This document shows, piece after piece, positions 49,131-61,962 of a DNA stretch of 64,000 nt. Under the pieces are notes generated by a model. It was not told the origin of the DNA. It saw nothing but the letters and a program-made list of their open reading frames with translations, and ran no database searches. The translations under genes and the position numbers were made by a program. The stretch comes from Microcebus murinus. Lineage: Eukaryota > Chordata > Mammalia > Primates > Cheirogaleidae. The stretch spans positions 17,122,001 to 17,186,000 of the forward strand of contig NC_134129.1 in NCBI RefSeq assembly GCF_040939455.1, read 5' to 3'. Numbering within the stretch: position 1 is the first letter of the stretch; each line of letters starts with the position of its first letter.

Positions 49131-49761
49131 AAATGCAAATTAGCCCCAGGAGCACACGTTTATTGGGTTGTGATTTGTCCAGGGATTACCTGTATTGGGA
49201 AGTTTTCCAAAACTCTGCACTCGCTTTGCACGCCATCCTATTGTGATGTTCCGCTGGGTCGCATTTTTGAGCCTGGATAGATTATTTCAAAAGCCATGGA
49301 AAGGAAAGCGTGGGTAATTGAAAGTTCCGTGAGTCTTATCTGTTCCAACAAGTTGCAATTAGCACTCCGTGTAAAAGATGCCAAGAGGGAGAGTCCCTTG
49401 TGAGTCAACCATGGTGCCCAAGAAAACAAGGGGAAAACATTTCCAGAGACTTGGCCGCCAAGAAACTGCAGTGTCATTCTCTGTTAATTTCCAGTATAGC
49501 TAGAAAGGCCATAAAACACTTTGTCTGTTTATCTTGGGCTTGGATTTTTACCCTTTACCCTTTGTATTTTATTCTTTGCATTTCTCTCACAAACTTTTTA
49601 TCCTTTGTATTTTCTTTCCCAGTTAAAAAAATATAAAACTCAGCCCCAATTACTCCTCGATAAATTGGTATGGCATCTATTCAGAACTTCTTAGATGTGG
49701 GCCTGCCTTACAGTGGGAAAGAAAACCCCAAAACTCATGAGAAGAACAACATAAGCAAAAT
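49131..49761. other. Intergenic, unique sequence
   Basis: No feature recognised. A short local repeat of CCTTTGTATTTT(C/A)TT lies at 49558-49620. Confidence 0.55.
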
Positions 49762-49770
49762 GACCATCTC

Positions 49771-50074
49771 TTTTTTTTTTTTTTTTTTTGAGACAGAGTC
49801 TCACTCTGTTGCCCAGGCTAGAGTGAGTGCCGTGGCGTCAGCCTAGCTCACAGCAACCTCAAACTCCTGGGCTTAAGTGATCCTCCTGCCTCAGCCTCCC
49901 AAGTAGCTGGGATGCAGGAACAGGCCACCATGCCCGGCTAAATTTTTCTGTTTTTTAGTAGAGACAGGGTCTCACTCTTACTCGGGCTGGTTTCGAACTC
50001 CTGAGCTCAAAGGATCTGCCCATCTTGGCCTCCCAGAGTGCTAGGATTACAGGCTTGAGCCACCACGCCCGGCC
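49771..50074 (-). mobile_element. Alu, full length (short linker)
   Basis: Reverse; target duplication GACCATCTCTT (49762 and 50076). The linker lacks the strepsirrhine insert. Confidence 0.95.
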
Positions 50075-50235
50075 AGACCATCTCTTCTTAAAGTGTCAAA
50101 CACTTCCTAGAATCTCCAGGTGGGCAACAGTGTAGCGGGGCCCGTCTGGAGGTGGGAGGGTAACTGGCACTGTCTGGAGTCATTTTTAACTGTCACAACT
50201 GGGGAGGTGCTACTAGTCCCTAGTGAGTGGCATGT

Positions 50236-50380
50236 CATCCTAGCACTCTGGGAGGCCGAGGTGGGCGGATGGCTCAAGGTCAGGAGTTCGAAACCAGCCT
50301 GAGCAAGAGTGAGACCCCGTCTCTACTAAAAATAGAAAGAAATTAATTGGCCAACTAAAAATATGTAGGGAAAAAAATAG
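50236..50380 (+). mobile_element. Alu left-arm fragment
   Basis: Begins CATCCTAGCACTCTGGGAGG and stops in the linker after AATATGTAGGGAAAAAAA. Monomeric, truncated at both ends. Confidence 0.9.
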
Positions 50381-50492
50381 CAACCAGAGCTCAGGTGCTG
50401 CTAACCCTTGTACAGGGCCCAGGACAGCCCCTGCAACCGAGAATGTTCTGCTCCAAAATGTCAGAAGTGATGAAGGTGAGAATCCTGGTTAG

Positions 50493-50836
<344 letters not shown>

Positions 50837-51277
50837 GAATTCCTGGTGAGCTCCTATGATTCCAGACCCTAGGTGGCTACTTCCTCTCTGAATCCCAGCT
50901 CTATCTTATTCTAGCAGCTACGCTCTGGCCCCAAGGGGCTGGGACCTCTTCTTTCTTGGCTTTCACCCTGTCCCCACGTGGAGCGTGTCATACAAAGACC
51001 TCCTTCTGCACAGTCTCTCCCCTAGTCATCTTCGTCTCTCTGTAATAAGGTCCAGGGGAAAGAGCAGCCTCCTCGTGCTACCCGCCTACACCTTTCCCAG
51101 CCAGTGCCGGGAGAGAGGACCCTGTCTAGGTGATGACACCTCACTCCTTACACATGTGACTGTGGCTTTCCCACTCTACCCAAGAGCATAAACAAACATT
51201 GTGCAAAACAATTGCCAAAGCATCCACTTAAGGCCACGGCTCTGTGTACAGCCTCAGGCAGGCCATTCAGGCACAAG
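50837..51277. other. Intergenic, unique sequence
   Basis: Nothing recognised between the Alu and TIR transposon copy 3. Confidence 0.55.
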
Positions 51278-51362
51278 TAACGAGTTTCCCCGAAAATAAA
51301 ACAGGGTCTTCTATTTAGTTTTCCTCAAGAAGACACCCTAGGAATTATTTTCAGGGGATGTG

Positions 51363-51632
51363 TTATTTTTTTTTTAAGGACGGTACAACCATCTCCATTG
51401 ATTCCAATAGAGTGAAGTCGTCTTCTTCTGGAACATCATCATCACTCTCCAAACCCCGAATCCCATCCTGAATGTCTTGCGACTCTGTTTCCCTTAGAAC
51501 CACTGGCCCCGATCTCTCCTGTGGAGCACTAGAGCTCTCACGGGGCGGATGAGAAGGGCTGCTCGTGTTCTTTCCCGCTCCGCGACCACACGCACGGGTT
51601 GTGCAGATGCGCTGCGCAGCCACGCCCATCAC
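51363..51632 (-). pseudogene. Acidic open frame in TIR transposon copy 3 (stop lost)
   Basis: 89 codons, the same frame as the other two. The terminal FE-stop is replaced, so it continues through SMEMVVPSLKKK, the last lysines coming from the A-tract near the transposon terminus. This read-through shows decay of this copy. Confidence 0.4.
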
Positions 51633-51802
51633 CAGGGCTGATTTTCATAGCCACGCCCATCACTAGGGCTGATTTTCATAGCCACGCCCATCACTAGGGC
51701 TGATTTTCATAGCCACGCCCATCACTAGGGCTGATTTTCATAGCCACGCCCATCACTAGGGCTGATTTTCATAGCCACGCCCGTCACTGGGGCTGATTTT
51801 TG

Positions 51803-51963
51803 TTTTTTTTTTTGAGACAGAGTCTCACTCTGTTGCCCAGGCTAGAGTGAGTGCCATGGCGCCAGCCTAGCTCACAGCAACCTCAAACTCCTGGGCTCAA
51901 GCGATCCTGCTGCCTCAGCCTCCCGAGTAGCTAGGACTACAGGCATGCGCCACCATGCCCGGC

Positions 51964-52001
<38 letters not shown>

Positions 52002-52147
52002 TTGGCCAATTAATTTCTTTCTATTTATAGTAGAGACGGGATCTCGCTCTTGCTCAGGCTGGTTTTGAACTCCTGACCTCTAGCAATCCGCCCGCCTCGG
52101 CCTCCCAGAGAGCTAGGATTACAGGCATGAGCCACCGCGCCCGGCCT
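51803..52147 (-). mobile_element. Alu nested in TIR transposon copy 3
   Basis: Target duplication TGATTTTTG (51794-51802 and 52148-52156); (TA)n linker 51971-51998. Confidence 0.97.
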
Positions 52148-52304
52148 TGATTTTTGGGGTAGAGCTTCTATTGCGCACATGATTAGAAATCCTGCTAGGG
52201 CTTATTTAATGGGTAGGTCTTATTTTCGGGGAAACACGGTAGCATCCAACATCAAAAGTTCTAGCCGCTGAAAGGCAGTGGCCCAAATACTGTCATGGAT
52301 GGGA

Positions 52305-52847
<543 letters not shown>

Positions 52848-53339
52848 TCCCATGCTTTTCTTAAGTGGTCGAGGCAAGATTCAATTCCAAAACTGTTTTT
52901 TCCCTCCTGGGATCTAGCAGGGGACATTTTTAGAGCCCCAGCCCCATATTTTCTCCTGCCCTCAGCTGGTTAGCACGAATTTTACATCCCTTCCCTGGGC
53001 GGCAGAGACAGGAAGGAAAGTGAGAGAGGGAGCGAGATGCTGACTCATGCTTCTCCTCGCTGCCCCAGCAAATGCACTGGTTTATTTGCAAGGAGGAAGG
53101 ATTTTTTATTTGCAGCCCGGATTGCCTCCAGAGGGAAGGTTCGGAAGCCTCCTCCCACATGGACCACATCTGTTATCCACTACCTCGAAATCAAATAAAA
53201 TATAGAGACGAATCTCTAAATTTAAAGCATTTTATTTGGGAAGCAAAAATTGCAATTCAGGGCATACACACAGACCAGGTGGCCTTCAGGATGTCCAAAC
53301 AACAAAGAGATTGTTGGGAGTTTTATTAGAAAAAGAAAT
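52848..53339. other. Intergenic, unique sequence
   Basis: No feature recognised. Confidence 0.55.
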
Positions 53340-53354
53340 GTTAGGTATTGTTTT

Positions 53355-53683
53355 TGGGGGTTTGTTTTGTTTGAGATAGAGTCTCACTCTGTTGCCCGGG
53401 CTAGAGTGCCGTGGCACCAGCCTGCCTCACAGCAACCTCAAACTCCTGGGCTCAAGCGATCCTCCTGCCTCAGCCTCCTGAGTAGCTGGGACTACAGGCA
53501 TGCGCCATCATGCCTGGCTAATTTTTTTCTATTTTTAGTTGTTTGGCTAATTTCTTTCTATTTATAGTAGAGAGGGGGTCTCGCTCTTGCTGAGGCTGGT
53601 CTCAAACTCCTGAGCTCGAGCAATCCTCCTGCCTCGGCCTCCCAGAGTGCTAAGATTACAGGTGTGAGCCACCGTGCCTGGCT
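53355..53683 (-). mobile_element. Alu, full length
   Basis: Reverse; perfect 15-bp duplication GTTAGGTATTGTTTT (53340 and 53684). Confidence 0.97.
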
Positions 53684-53698
53684 GTTAGGTATTGTTTT

Positions 53699-55212
53699 GC
53701 AAAAAAAATATAAAAAATAAAAAATAAAGCCCAATGGCACTAGAGAAGCTTCTGGGAGCTGGCAGTCTCTGATCAGTGAGTGACAGTGGCAGGTAAAACT
53801 AGTCTTGGAGTCACACCAGGTCATCCAGCAGGTACTAGGTGAAGTGGTTCTTAGGGTGACAGCAGGCCAATTCAGCAGCCAGGCTGGTGGAAAATGTACT
53901 TCTTGGAGTAGGTGTTCTGTGCCCTTAGGACATTTCCCCCCAGCCCCTCAATTTAGTTGCGTATGACAAGAATGATCCAGTTTGTATAATCAACTTCCAC
54001 AGCTGCTAGCAAGAGAATAATGCTCTGCTGAAAGAGATCAGAAGATAAGAAGTGAAAATGTTTTTAAATTATGACCAGAGTCAGACAAGAGAAGACAGTA
54101 AAATGTCAGATAAGAGGAGAACATGAGGGAATATAGAACACTGAATCTGCCAGCAAATACATTTGGTAAAAGGTAACCCAGCAGGGAGTTGCAAAATTCC
54201 ATCTTCATCAATGTTATAAAAATGGTCCAACATGATCATCCATGGTGCAGGGATAATTGAGCCCACAGCTCTAAGTCCTGTTCTAAATCCCAAAGATATC
54301 ATGATTGGGAATGATTAACCCTGTACTCTTGACCCACTCAAGGTGGTGCCTTTACTCTCTGTAATCAGGTAAGAGCCTCTTCAACTCTGGAAAAGATTAG
54401 AATTGAATAAAGAAGCAAACCAAAGCCAAAAAACCAATAGCTTTATATTTGCTTTAGGAATCCGTTTCGTAATCGTTAGGACAATCTACAGGTTTAATTA
54501 AAGGATTTAAGGATACGGCAGATTAGAAAATCTGATAAATTATCCTTGTGACTTCAGTTTGAAAGGTAATTGAGTTTGACTTCTAATTTTAGGTTGAAAA
54601 ACATAAGAAACCTTGAATGAATATTTAACCAGCATTGAAATATTTAAGAGAACAAAAGGGTAACTATATTTCTAAATTGAATTTATTGAATGTACAAGAT
54701 TATCTAGCTACCTAGAAAGGTTTTGCTTGTTAGGTCATAAGTTTGCCTTGTTGAGCATTTGAAGCACTTAAGAAAATTAAATATATGTATAAATGCAGAT
54801 GAAAATGTTTAAGGGAATTTAATTAAATTTGTAAGTGAAACCAATGGTTGGGGCAACTTAATCTGTCAAAACTGTGTTATTCTAACATCAATCTCAGGCC
54901 AATTAAAGGTGATTGTTCTTGTTTTGTTAGCTTTATAAAAAGTCTAACAAGATTTCTAAATTTAACATAAAGGCTTAAAAAACTAAGATATAATGTTTGT
55001 AACTTTTAAATATTTGTAATTTTAAACACACACACACACACAAATCAATAAATAGTTCTGTCCAGACAAAAGACCCCTCTTTGAGTGTTAAAAAATGTAA
55101 GAGATATATCATACAACCAGGAGTATGCTTCTCAAACTTTTTCAGGGACTCTGGATGAGTGATTGTTGAAATGGCTACAAACATACATTTGCTTCGACAT
55201 CTGAGATATTAT
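53699..55212. other. Intergenic, unique sequence with (CA)n at 55027
   Basis: AT-rich. No gene recognised over 1.5 kb. Confidence 0.55.
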
Positions 55213-55664
55213 TGTAAGGTTTTGTAAGGTTTTTAGGATGGCCGGTGCCAGAGAAAGAAAGGTGAGCAGAGTGGAAATGGGCAAGCAACGTGGCTTTATT
55301 GAGCACTCTCGGGCAAGGTTCATGGGTCCCAAGAGAGGAGGCCAAAGAAGTCGCCCCATTTGAAAGGGGTTAGGGCTTTTATATTATCTGAGGCGGGCTG
55401 GGGACTTTTGGCGGGAAGAGCTGGGGATTTTCCACTGTGTCCTTTGTCTGTTGTTGAGAAATGGGAAGGGCTGGAGGTATCTACAGATTCCAGGAGGAGG
55501 GGCTGGCGGTATCTGTAGATTCCAGGAACCAAAACTTTCTTATCCGGGTGATCATCTGGGTGTGCTTGTTCTCAGCGGGGCCTGGAAGTTGCTTTTGGTG
55601 GGTCTTGTGGACTTCTCCTTTTTCTCTGTAGGGAGGGCAGGGGGTGCCCGCCACCAGCCTTACA
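55213..55664 (-). mobile_element. Solo LTR, family copy C
   Basis: Reverse-oriented copy. Its end motif is locally duplicated (TGTAAGGT at 55213 and again at 55223). The flanks ATTAT and TTTAT are a 4/5 match for a target duplication. It contains the polyadenylation motif on the minus strand (TTTATT at 55295) and the right terminus CCACCAGCCTTACA. Confidence 0.8.
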
Positions 55665-57051
55665 TTTATCTTTAAAAGTAAATTTTGCAACCCATTCCGT
55701 ATTGCATCTTTTTAATATGAAAATATTTTCCCTAAAATTTCTCATGAAAACGGACATTCTGAGAAGATGCACCATGCTCATCCTGTAGTTTCGCCACACT
55801 TCCCGGCATCCTCTGTGCCCCTCCGGGGTACAAGTACCCTTGTTGGAGAAGCAAAAGCCCAGCTCTGCCGGGGAATGTCATTCTTAGACATGCACCACTA
55901 CCCATCCCTCTGTTCTACCCCCTGGGGTTTCTATTGTAAGAGAAAACTGCCCCTTTCAGATGATCTTAGATCTTTTCTCATGGCAAACAGGCATTTGATA
56001 ATGAGCTAACCCTCCCACCCCCTGCTCCCAGCCACTGTCTTAGAGTCCTTCCAGATGACCTTGGGCTTCCCTGGCCTGCACTGAAAACCACTGTGTTGGT
56101 TATTAAGGGGCTGTTACTCAGTTCCAAACCTCCCCTTCATAAACTGCTCTGCCCACGCTGTGGCTGAACTCAGCAAACAGATTTTTTTCTTTTGCCTGTT
56201 TGCTCCCCTTTGGGTTATGCCAATAGGGGATGCTAGGGAGCGGCAAGGCAAGCAACAGCAGGTGTTGCAGACCCCATCTCTTGTCAACATGCCCCAAACT
56301 AGCCTCCTTCTACCGTCTCAGTGGTGCCAGCACCACCTGTAGATAGATCCTCAGGGATCTACATCCCAACTCCAAAGAGGCCCCTCCTTGGAATTTCCAG
56401 ATTCTGACAATCCCAGCCTCTTCCTGTTGATCCGAATGCCCTGGTGGGTGGCAGCCACTTCCTGTGGTTATTACCTCTGTTTACACCAGCAGTCCCTTTT
56501 TCTCCTTCAGCCCTCCAACAGCTAGTTTATGTTATATTTCCTCTGTTGCAATAGCCAACCTGGGTTCTGTTTTCCTGGCTGGGTCCTGACTGATACATTG
56601 GAATCCACTTCCGGTTTTGCCCTCCCCATTCCCCCATTAACAGGCTTCAAATCAGCCCTGCAAGGTGGGAGGAAGAGGAGTCCCAGGCTCGGAGGGTATG
56701 TTGAGTCTGTGCTCACTGGGCTGCTGTGGTCTGTTGGTAAGAGGCAGGCAAGCCCCAGTGGGTAGCTGGTGCTCTATTATTGTTTCAATACTTCCAGAGA
56801 GAAATACTTTCTGCATGTCTTTGGGATGTGCAAGAAATTTCTTATTTAAAAAAACCTATATTTTTTATTTAGATGAATCCCTATGAAGAATGTTAGAAAA
56901 GTCCTGGACCGATCCTCTAATGTTTTCCACTGAAGTTAAAAGAAAAGAAAAATAAGCAAAATAAATATTTAAACAAAGAAGGAAAGAAAAAATAAAATAA
57001 TTAAAAAGAAAAGTCCTGGACCTCCTATTTTAATAATGATTCTGTTCTTTC
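55665..57051. other. Intergenic between solo LTRs C and B
   Basis: Contains an old repeat-like stretch (about 56200-56640, with CTGGGTCCTGACTGATACAT T) that I cannot name, and A-rich DNA at 56938-57010. No retroviral gag, pol or env similarity was seen. Confidence 0.5.
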
Positions 57052-57460
57052 TGTAAGGCTGGTGGTGGGTCCCCCTCCCCTCCCTAGATCAAAAAAGAAA
57101 AGGCTCAGGAGACCAGACCCACCAAGGACAACTGCCAGGTGCTGCTAAGAGCAACCACTCCTAGATGTCCAACCAGAGAAGACAGTTTTGGCTCCTGGAT
57201 TCTGCAATTACCGCCAGCCCCTCCTATTTCTCAATGACCACTGAAAGTCACAGTGGAAAAACACCAGCTCTTCCCACCAAAAGTCCTCAGCCCACTTTAA
57301 ACGGTATAAAAGGCCTTCCCCCCTTTGAAACAGGCGTGACTTCTCAGACCCCCTCTCTTGGGACCCACGAACCTCACCCAGGAGTGCTCAATAAAGCCAC
57401 ATTTGTTTGGCCACACTCTCTCTCTGTCTTTTCTTTTTGCCCGTCACCAAAAACCTTACA
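57052..57460 (+). mobile_element. Solo LTR, family copy B
   Basis: Complete TGTAAGGCTGGTGG...CCTTACA ends. TATA box (GGTATAAAAGG, about 57304), AATAAA (about 57391), then a CT-rich stretch before the terminus. Flanks CTTTC and CTTCC are a 4/5 match. It is the best-preserved promoter architecture of the four copies. Confidence 0.88.
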
Positions 57461-57659
57461 CTTCCTGTCTTATGTCAATATCTCATTGGAATCTCCCTAC
57501 AGCCCCAAGAGGGAGGCAGGTAGGCACATCATCTGCATTTACCAGCTAGAACATGAGAGGAGGCTCCTCTCCCTGCCTGCTCTCACCTGGACCAACTGGA
57601 GGCAAAACCAAACCTATTTCTTCTCTCTTCTGCCTCTGGGATGTGCTTAACGCAATGGT

Positions 57660-58570
57660 TTTTGTCTTACTTTTCTATTGATGCATAACAAATATCACAC
57701 ATGTAGTGGCTTAAAACAACACCCATTTATTAGCCCACAGTTTGTAGGTCAGAAATCCAGCACAGCATGGCTGAGGTCTCTGCTCTGGGTAAAACAAGGA
57801 TGAAATCGAGGTATTAGCTGGGCTGACACTGAGGAAAATTCATTTCCAAGATCATTGTTTTTTGTTTTTGTTTTTTGAGACAAAGTCTCACTCTGTGGCC
57901 CAGGCTAGAGTGCCATGGCATCTGCCTAGCTCACAGCAACCTCCAACTCCTGGGCTCAGGTGATCCTCCTGCCTCAGCCTTCCGAGTAGCTGGGACTACA
58001 GGCATGTGCCACCATGCCCGGCTAATTTTCTTCTACATATTTTTAGTTTGCCAATTAATATCTTTCTATTTTTAGTAGAGATAGGGTCTCACTCTTGCTC
58101 AGGCTGGTTTCAAACTCCTGACCTTGAGTGATCCTGCTGCCTCAGCTTCCCAGAGTGCTAGGATTACAGGCATGAGCCACCGCACCCGGCCCCAAGATCA
58201 TTCTTGTCACTGGTAGGATTCAGGTCCTTGCAGCTGTAGGCCAGGGCCCACTCTCAGTTCCCAGAGGCTATGCCCCTGCACCCCTTTCCTTCTCACCCCT
58301 TCATCTGCAAGCCAAAGACAGCACATTCAGGGCTTTCTAACCTCTTCTGACGCCTTCCTCTTCTGACACCAGCCAGAGAAAACTCGCCTATTTTAAGAGC
58401 TGAGATTAGGTCAGGCCCACTGCATTAATCTCCCTATTTTAAGATCAACTGTGCCATAGAACATAATCTAATCACAGGAGTGAAATCCACCAAATCCACA
58501 GTGCTGGGATTACCCAGGCCTTGTGTAACAGGGGCAGGATCTCTTGAGAGCGTCTTAGAATTCTGCATAC
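57660..58570 (+). mobile_element. Ancient mammalian repeat interrupted by an Alu
   Basis: TGATGCATAACAAATATCAC, TAGTGGCTTAAAACAACACC and TAGCCCACAGTTTGTAGGTC form a well-known old mammalian repeat, family not assigned. The Alu at 57861-58191 splits it and solo LTR D cuts its right side. Confidence 0.55.
57861..58191 (-). mobile_element. Alu, full length
   Basis: Reverse; flanks CCAAGATCATTGTT / CCAAGATCATTCTT. Confidence 0.96.
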
Positions 58571-58594
58571 TGTAAAGTTTTCCAGCAGTGAAAG

Positions 58595-58660
<66 letters not shown>

Positions 58661-58994
58661 TGGCTTTATTATGCGCTCCCGGATGAGGTTCTTGGGTCCC
58701 AAAGGAGGGGGGTGGGGTGTCGAGAAGTTGCATCTGAGAAGTTGCATCCGTTTGAAGCGACTGAGGCCTTTTATACCATTTGGGCTGGGCTAGGGACTTT
58801 TGGCGTGAAGAACTGGGGACTTTCCGTTGTGACCTTGGGTGGTCACTGAGAAATAGGAGGGTATTTGCGGAACCCAGGAGCCAAAACTTTCTTATCCGGG
58901 TGGACATCCAGGTGTGGCTGTTCTCAGCGGGGTCTGGTCTTGTGAGCCTTTTCTTTTTGATCTGGGATGGGGAGGGGGCGCCACCAGCCTTACA
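58571..58994 (-). mobile_element. Solo LTR, family copy D, with GA expansion
   Basis: Flanked by a perfect 5-bp duplication CATAC, so it is an independent solo insertion. The CT-rich stretch seen in copies A and B is expanded here to an uninterrupted GA run of about 55 bp (58600-58655). Minus-strand TATA motif near 58775. It is inserted in an older mammalian repeat. Confidence 0.88.
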
Positions 58995-59179
58995 CATACT
59001 ACAGGGTTGGTTTTTATTTTTATTTTTTAACTAAAATAAAACCCTAAGCTGACCCCCTCTCAGCCAAGGGGTCCCAAGAGGAACCTTTAAACTAAATTCC
59101 CAGCCATGATGAGATAGACGGGAGGTCGGACATGCCTCCTTCTCCCCCTTATCCCCTTGCTAATGGCCATCTGGCTTTT

Positions 59180-59560
59180 TCCCCTGAAAGCTAAGCAGAA
59201 ACCAGTCTTCTGATCCAGACCAGCTTTCCTTCCTGCAGAGAGACCACCACCCACGGCGTGGTTTTAACCAGTCTACTGGAGTATTCGTGTTCCCTGCGCA
59301 GCTTTTTGACGTCACAGGTCGGCCATTTTCTGAACATGGACCCCTCCCCTAAAGCTGGAGTGCGCATGCGCACACTGCCCTGTCATGAATATTCATGACT
59401 CCTCCTACAGCTTTTGTTCCCTGTGTTTGGCCGCCATGATGAGCCCTGTCCCATTGTCCCTCCGTCTTCTTCAGGCTGGGGGACTCTGCTTCCCTGTTTG
59501 TGGGGACGGCGGCCGGGAGGCTGCAACCCTTCGGGAGAAGCAGAGCTCCCCTTTCCAAAT
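59180..59560 (+). promoter_or_regulatory. Promoter-like block with CRE, NRF1-type and palindromic sites
   Basis: Within 140 bp: TGACGTCA (59307-59314, consensus CRE), TGCGCATGCGCA (59361-59372, perfect palindrome, NRF1-type), GTCATGAATATTCATGAC (59382-59399, perfect 18-bp palindrome that resembles a POU-dimer site) and GCCGCCATGATG (59430-59441, YY1-like). It may be a decayed LTR or an orphan promoter. No gene is seen downstream in the window. Confidence 0.5.
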
Positions 59561-59809
59561 GCACCAATCTCGTCATTTTCTTCAGTTAGCATTTTTCACA
59601 GTGCCCCCTGCAGACGCCTGCATCAAAATAACTTAAAAACAACTTATCAAAAATAAAGATTATTTAGCCACACCACAGACCCCTGACTCAGTCTCCAGGG
59701 GGATCGGCTCTAGGAATCTGCTCTTTGCACAGAACTCACTTCTCACTTCTCACTTTGCACAGAACTCGCTGATGATTCTGATGCTCACTAAAATTTGAGA
59801 GCCCCCATT

Positions 59810-60162
59810 TTTATTTTTAATTTAAAAAATTTTTTTTTTTATTTTTTGAGACAGAGTCTCACTCTGTCGCCCGGACTAGAGTGCCGTGGCGTCAGCCCAG
59901 CTCACAGCAACCTCCAACTCCTGGGCCCAAGTGATCCTCCTGCCTCAGCCTCCCGAGTAGCTGGGACTGCAGGCATGTGCCACCATGCCCGGCTCATTTT
60001 TTTGTATATATTTTTAGTTGGCCAATTAATTTCTTTCTATTTTTAGTAGAGATGGGGTCTCGCTGTTGCTCAGGCTGGTTTCGAACTCCTGACCTTGAGC
60101 GATCCTCCCTCCTCGGTCTCCCAGAGTGCTAGGATGACAGGCGTGAGCCACCACGCCCAGCC
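59810..60162 (-). mobile_element. Alu, full length
   Basis: Reverse; target duplication TGAGAGCCCC (59796 and 60163). Confidence 0.96.
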
Positions 60163-60171
60163 TGAGAGCCC

Positions 60172-61611
60172 CAATTTGGGAGTGGCATAAAGACAAACAT
60201 ATTAATATTATTATTATTAAAACATCTTCTTTGACCTAAAATTACATTTTCACTTCTGAGTTACAAGAAATTGAAACATTCTCCCACGCCCCTGAAAGTA
60301 TGGTGAGCCCTAAGGCACTGTGCTTACTGAACTGTCATGACTCTGAATAAATGAATGAATGAATGAATGAATGAGAGCGGGGCTTGGTGGGAACCAGTGA
60401 CACTTACAATTCAGGGACGGAGGAGGATGATTCATTCAGTCTCCTGCAACTGAAGTCCAAAAAACCCTTTCAAAAATTGTGCTGATGAATTCTGAAGCCC
60501 TGGGATATTACTAAGGCTTGTAATAAAAGGGGAGGCTCCCAAAAAAGGATTCCAAGTGGAAAATGCTGAGTTAAACCAAGCTAAGCAGGTTTTCCTATTT
60601 TATGATCTGCCAGAACCTTTACTCTACAGTGAAATATAAATTAGGAAAATGCAGGGGAGCAGGTGTGTAGAGTTGCCCGGAGCAGGTTGACAGTGGGATT
60701 CTTCTGCTTTGATGGTGGGGGCAGTGAGCACTCCCAGGGTCAGCCCCAAGTTCAGGTTCAGGCAGGTGAACTCACTCGAGGTCACTGCGTGGCCTGCCCG
60801 GGGCAGAGCTGTGCTGCTACTCAGGTTCAGCGGGCAGCAGGGGGCAGGGTGTGGCTCCTCCAGTCTCCAAATTGCCAGGACAACGCCCGGGACTGCGGTG
60901 GCCCACGTCAGGAGCAAAGGGTAGCCCGTAGGTGCAGCCTGATTCGTAACTTCTGAATGCTTAGACGTCCAGCACGTGGGCTTGCAATCGTACTATTGCC
61001 CCGGCTGCCCAAATATTAAGAACAGGCGTGGCCCGATGGTTTTTGTAGGAAGGATGACCCTACTCTTTCCATTGTGCCAGGCCCAAACTGGCCCTGCACC
61101 ATTGCTGCAACTCCCAGGATCCCTTTTCTAGTTTCTAGTCAGTCCCCCAAATGCCTGCATAGGCAGATTGGGGTATCCAAGGACCCACAGACTCGTAGAT
61201 TCATCACTGCAGCCGAGCCCTGGGCGTGTGTGGTGTGTGTGTGTGTTTTTCCCTGAGTGTAAGGGCATAAACTGGCACAGAGCACAGGAGGAGGTTCTCT
61301 GGGCCCCAGGGCCTGCAACCCTGGGCTTGCTTGTTTGTCCACCCAGGCCTGCAGCTCTGGGAGGAAGACACATGGGGGGATGAGGGAAGGAAGGACACTC
61401 ACGTGTCAGCCAAACCATGGAGGGACTCTCAAATGACAGCTTTCATGGTGAGGGCATTTCACACCCACACTCAGGAGAAAGTATCATATTGCAGAATGTT
61501 TCTTTGCGTAGCAAGATGACTTCAGGGAAAGCTAGACCCTCACCCCTCCCCATTGATGAACCCTTGATGAAAAGAGATGGAGTCATCTGGATTGAGCTTG
61601 GAACAGCTCGA
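60172..61611. other. Intergenic, unique sequence
   Basis: (TGAA)n at 60346-60374 and (GT)n at 61228-61246. No gene recognised; short GC-rich open frames on both strands lack homology. Confidence 0.55.
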
Positions 61612-61626
61612 CCTGGATTGGGTTCT

Positions 61627-61962
61627 TTTTTTTTTTTTTTTTTTTTTTGAGACAGAGTCTCGCTTTGTTGCCCAGGCTAGAGTGAGTGCCGTGGCATCAG
61701 CCTAGCTCACAGCAACCTCAAACTCCTGGGCTCAAGGGATCCTCCTGCCTCAGCCTCCCAAGTAGCTGGGACTACAGGCATGTGCCACCATGCCCGGCTA
61801 ATTTTTTTGTATATATTAGTTGGCCAATTAATTTATTTCTATTTATAGTAGAGACGGGGTCTCGCTCTTGCTCAGGCTGGTTTCGAACTCCTGACCTCGA
61901 GCAATCCGCCCGCCTCGGCCTCCCAGAGAGCTAGGATTACAGGCGTGAGCCACTGCACCCGG
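61627..61962 (-). mobile_element. Alu, full length
   Basis: Reverse; perfect 16-bp duplication CCTGGATTGGGTTCTT (61612-61627 and 61963-61978). Confidence 0.97.

Larger units (their letters stand above)
51280..52239 (-). mobile_element. TIR DNA transposon copy 3, interrupted by an Alu
   Basis: Left end TA|ACGAGTTTCCCCGAAAATAA, right end CTTATTTTCGGGGAAACACGG|TA. The same internal reading frame is on the minus strand (starts 51632). Its stop is lost compared with the other copies, so the frame reads on for about 14 more codons. Six units of the 31-bp repeat occupy 51620-51800. An Alu at 51803-52147 splits the element with the target duplication TGATTTTTG, so the DNA transposon is older than that Alu. 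Confidence 0.82.

Noticed and set aside
55213..58994. One provirus bounded by LTRs C and D
   Set aside because: The interval has no retroviral coding similarity, LTR D has its own perfect target duplication, and LTR B between them is in the opposite orientation.
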